From Cyclobacteriaceae bacterium (GTDB lineage: Bacteria > Bacteroidota > Bacteroidia > Cytophagales > Cyclobacteriaceae), in assembly GCA_947458795.1 (NCBI GenBank), contig CANHCD010000023.1, forward strand, positions 1 through 13,322: 13,322 nucleotides of DNA, given 5' to 3'. Shown here in pieces: positions 11,663-13,322 of the stretch; position 1 is the first letter of the stretch; each line of letters opens with the position of its first letter. The position numbers and the translations under genes were made by a program. The notes under the pieces are model-generated. The model did no database searches and was not told the DNA's origin. It saw nothing but the letters and a program-made list of their open reading frames with translations.

Positions 11663-13322
11663 ACTTCAAATTCTTGTAGCGGATACGTTTTGGCATCACG
11701 TCGCCCAGGCGCTTCTTCTTGTTTTCCTCGTAGTCGGAGAAGTTGCCCTCAAACCAGACTACCTGCGAGTCGCCTTCAAAAGCCAAGATATGCGTACAAA
11801 TACGATCTAGGAACCAGCGGTCGTGGGAAATTACTACCGCACAACCTCCAAAATTTTCCAAGGCTTCTTCCAAAGCCCGAAGCGTATTGATATCCAAGTC
11901 GTTGGTAGGTTCATCGAGAAGTAGCAAGTTGCCGCCTTCCTTCAGCGTAATCGCCAAATGCACACGGTTGCGCTCTCCACCGGAAAGTACGCCTACTTTT
12001 TTCTCTTGATCAGATCCTGCGAAGTTAAACTTAGACACGTAGGCCCGTGAGTTCACTTCCTTGTTGCCCAGCTTCATCAGTTCATTCCCTTCGGAGATCA
12101 GCTGGTACACGGTCTTGTTGGGATCCAAGGCATCGTGCTCCTGGTCCACATAGGCCAACTTCACCGTCTCCCCCACCTCAAAGTTGCCCGAATCCGCCTT
12201 CTCCTGGCCGGTAATCAACTTGAAGAGGGTAGACTTACCTGCACCGTTGGGGCCAATGATGCCCACAATGCCTCCTTGCGGCAAGGAGAAGCTGAGGTTT
12301 TCAAAAAGCAACTTGTCTCCATAAGCTTTGGACACGTTGTTGACTTCAATCACTTTGGCTCCCAAGCGGGGCCCTGGTGGGATAAAGAGTTCGAGCTTCG
12401 CTTCGCTGTCTCGGGACTCCTCTCCTACCAACTTGTCGTAGGCATTCAAACGGGCCTTGCCCTTGGATTGACGTGCTTTGGGTGACATGCGGATCCACTC
12501 CAATTCCCGCTCCAAAGTCTTCTGTCGCTTGGATTCGGTTTTCTCCTCCTGCTTAAGTCGGTTTTGCTTTTGATCAAGCCAAGAAGAATAGTTGCCCTTC
12601 CAAGGAATACCCTCGCCACGATCCAATTCAAGGATCCATCCGGCCACATTGTCTAGGAAGTAACGGTCGTGAGTAACGGCAATGACGGTCCCTTTGTAAT
12701 TCTGCAAATGCTGCTCCAACCAATGCACAGATTCAGCATCGAGGTGGTTGGTCGGTTCATCGAGTAGTAATACATCGGGCTCCTGCAAAAGCAGTCGGCA
12801 AAGCGCCACGCGTCTTTTTTCTCCACCAGATAGGTTGGCTACGTTCGCTTCGGCTGGCGGGAGGCGCAAGGCATCCATGGCCTTGTCTAGCATCACGTCG
12901 AGCTCCCAGGCATTGACTGCATCTAATTTTTCCTGCACTTCCCCTTGTCGGGTGATGAGCTTGTCCATGGCATCCGGATCGTCCATAAGTGCGGGATCCA
13001 TGAATTTTTCGTTGATTTCTTCAAATTCCTTGAGCAGGGCAACGGTACTGGCTACCGCCTCCTCCACTACTTCCTTGACGGTCTTGGTCGGGTCCAACTT
13101 GGGTTCCTGCTCGAGCATGCCCACTGTGTAACCTGGAGACCAGACTACTTCCCCTAGAAACTCCTTGTCCATCCCTGCAATGATGCGCAGCAAAGAAGAC
13201 TTTCCTGAGCCGTTGAGGCCCAGCACGCCAATCTTGGCGCCATAAAAAAAGGAGAGGTAAATGTCTTTTAATACTTTCTTCTGTGGGGGGTAAATTTTAG
13301 AAACCCCTGCCATGGAAAAGAT
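11661..13322 (-). CDS. ettA: Energy-dependent translational throttle protein EttA (5' end outside window)
   Basis: ABC-F ATPase that binds the ribosomal E site and tunes the first peptide-bond steps according to ATP/ADP. Numbered from the internal ATG at 13313: Walker A GLNGSGKS (32-39), arm insert about 95-136, signature LSGGE (161-165), Walker B with E186 in LLLDEPTNHLD, linker (PtIM) about 240-315 with KARQSKGKARL, second Walker A GPNGAGKS (354-361), second signature LSGGE (443-447) and E468 in LLLDEPTNDLD. Close resemblance to E. coli EttA extends to the KRIRYKNLK end. The frame stays open from 13313 to the window edge (Ile-Phe-Ser before the Met), matching the family's extra N-terminal residues, so the true start lies beyond 13322. 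Its transcript runs into the palindrome cluster. Confidence 0.96.
   Translation of the reverse strand: MFSMAGVSKIYPPQKKVLKDIYLSFFYGAKIGVLGLNGSGKSSLLRIIAGMDKEFLGEVVWSPGYTVGMLEQEPKLDPTKTVKEVVEEAVASTVALLKEFEEINEKFMDPALMDDPDAMDKLITRQGEVQEKLDAVNAWELDVMLDKAMDALRLPPAEANVANLSGGEKRRVALCRLLLQEPDVLLLDEPTNHLDAESVHWLEQHLQNYKGTVIAVTHDRYFLDNVAGWILELDRGEGIPWKGNYSSWLDQKQNRLKQEEKTESKRQKTLERELEWIRMSPKARQSKGKARLNAYDKLVGEESRDSEAKLELFIPPGPRLGAKVIEVNNVSKAYGDKLLFENLSFSLPQGGIVGIIGPNGAGKSTLFKLITGQEKADSGNFEVGETVKLAYVDQEHDALDPNKTVYQLISEGNELMKLGNKEVNSRAYVSKFNFAGSDQEKKVGVLSGGERNRVHLAITLKEGGNLLLLDEPTNDLDINTLRALEEALENFGGCAVVISHDRWFLDRICTHILAFEGDSQVVWFEGNFSDYEENKKKRLGDVMPKRIRYKNLK

Noticed and set aside
11446..11679. Plus-strand 77-codon frame beginning MPTKGYLITDKSG
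   Set aside because: Most of it is the palindrome cluster translated, and its end overlaps the ettA coding sequence; it has no recognisable domain.

Overview
The window looks like chromosomal DNA of a Bacteroidota bacterium, probably of the order Cytophagales (an Algoriphagus/Cyclobacteriaceae-like organism). This is inferred from three things: the gene order pheT - coiled-coil gene - zapA - rny; promoters of the Bacteroidota type (TTTG/TTG about 19-20 bases upstream of TAnnTTTG) in front of rpsT and the AAA ATPase gene; and the lack of clear Shine-Dalgarno sequences. No species can be fixed from the sequence alone.

Left part (1-6716), nearly all on the minus strand. The last codons of a plus-strand gene end at 39. 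A perfect 32-bp palindrome (59-90) then serves as a bidirectional terminator against the minus-strand genes. Read in the direction of transcription, the minus-strand genes are rpsT (ribosomal protein S20, with its own promoter and terminator), radC, a DUF1684 protein, and a tight cluster of pheT (phenylalanyl-tRNA synthetase beta chain), a 94-residue coiled-coil protein, zapA (FtsZ-ring factor) and rny (RNase Y). The last four genes have gaps of 3, 0 and about 65 bases and should form one operon joining translation, division and RNA decay.

Middle part (6924-9177). A secreted zinc phospholipase C/S1-P1 nuclease-fold protein on the plus strand converges, with only 4 bases between, on a PLP-dependent aminotransferase on the minus strand.

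Right part (9178-13322). This holds an accessory-looking segment: an AAA ATPase/DUF4143 gene with an elaborate dyad-rich promoter, a 58-codon two-helix membrane protein gene overlapping its 3' end tail to tail, and a HicB-HicA toxin-antitoxin pair with a hairpin between the two genes. A cluster of related palindromes (11527-11662) follows. Last comes ettA, the ABC-F translation factor, whose 5' end runs off the right edge.

The most notable items are the unlisted 58-codon gene, the nested inverted repeats over the ATPase promoter, the hairpin between hicB and hicA, the palindrome cluster behind ettA, and the coiled-coil partner gene next to zapA. I see no tRNA, rRNA, CRISPR array, insertion sequence or obviously new multi-gene system.
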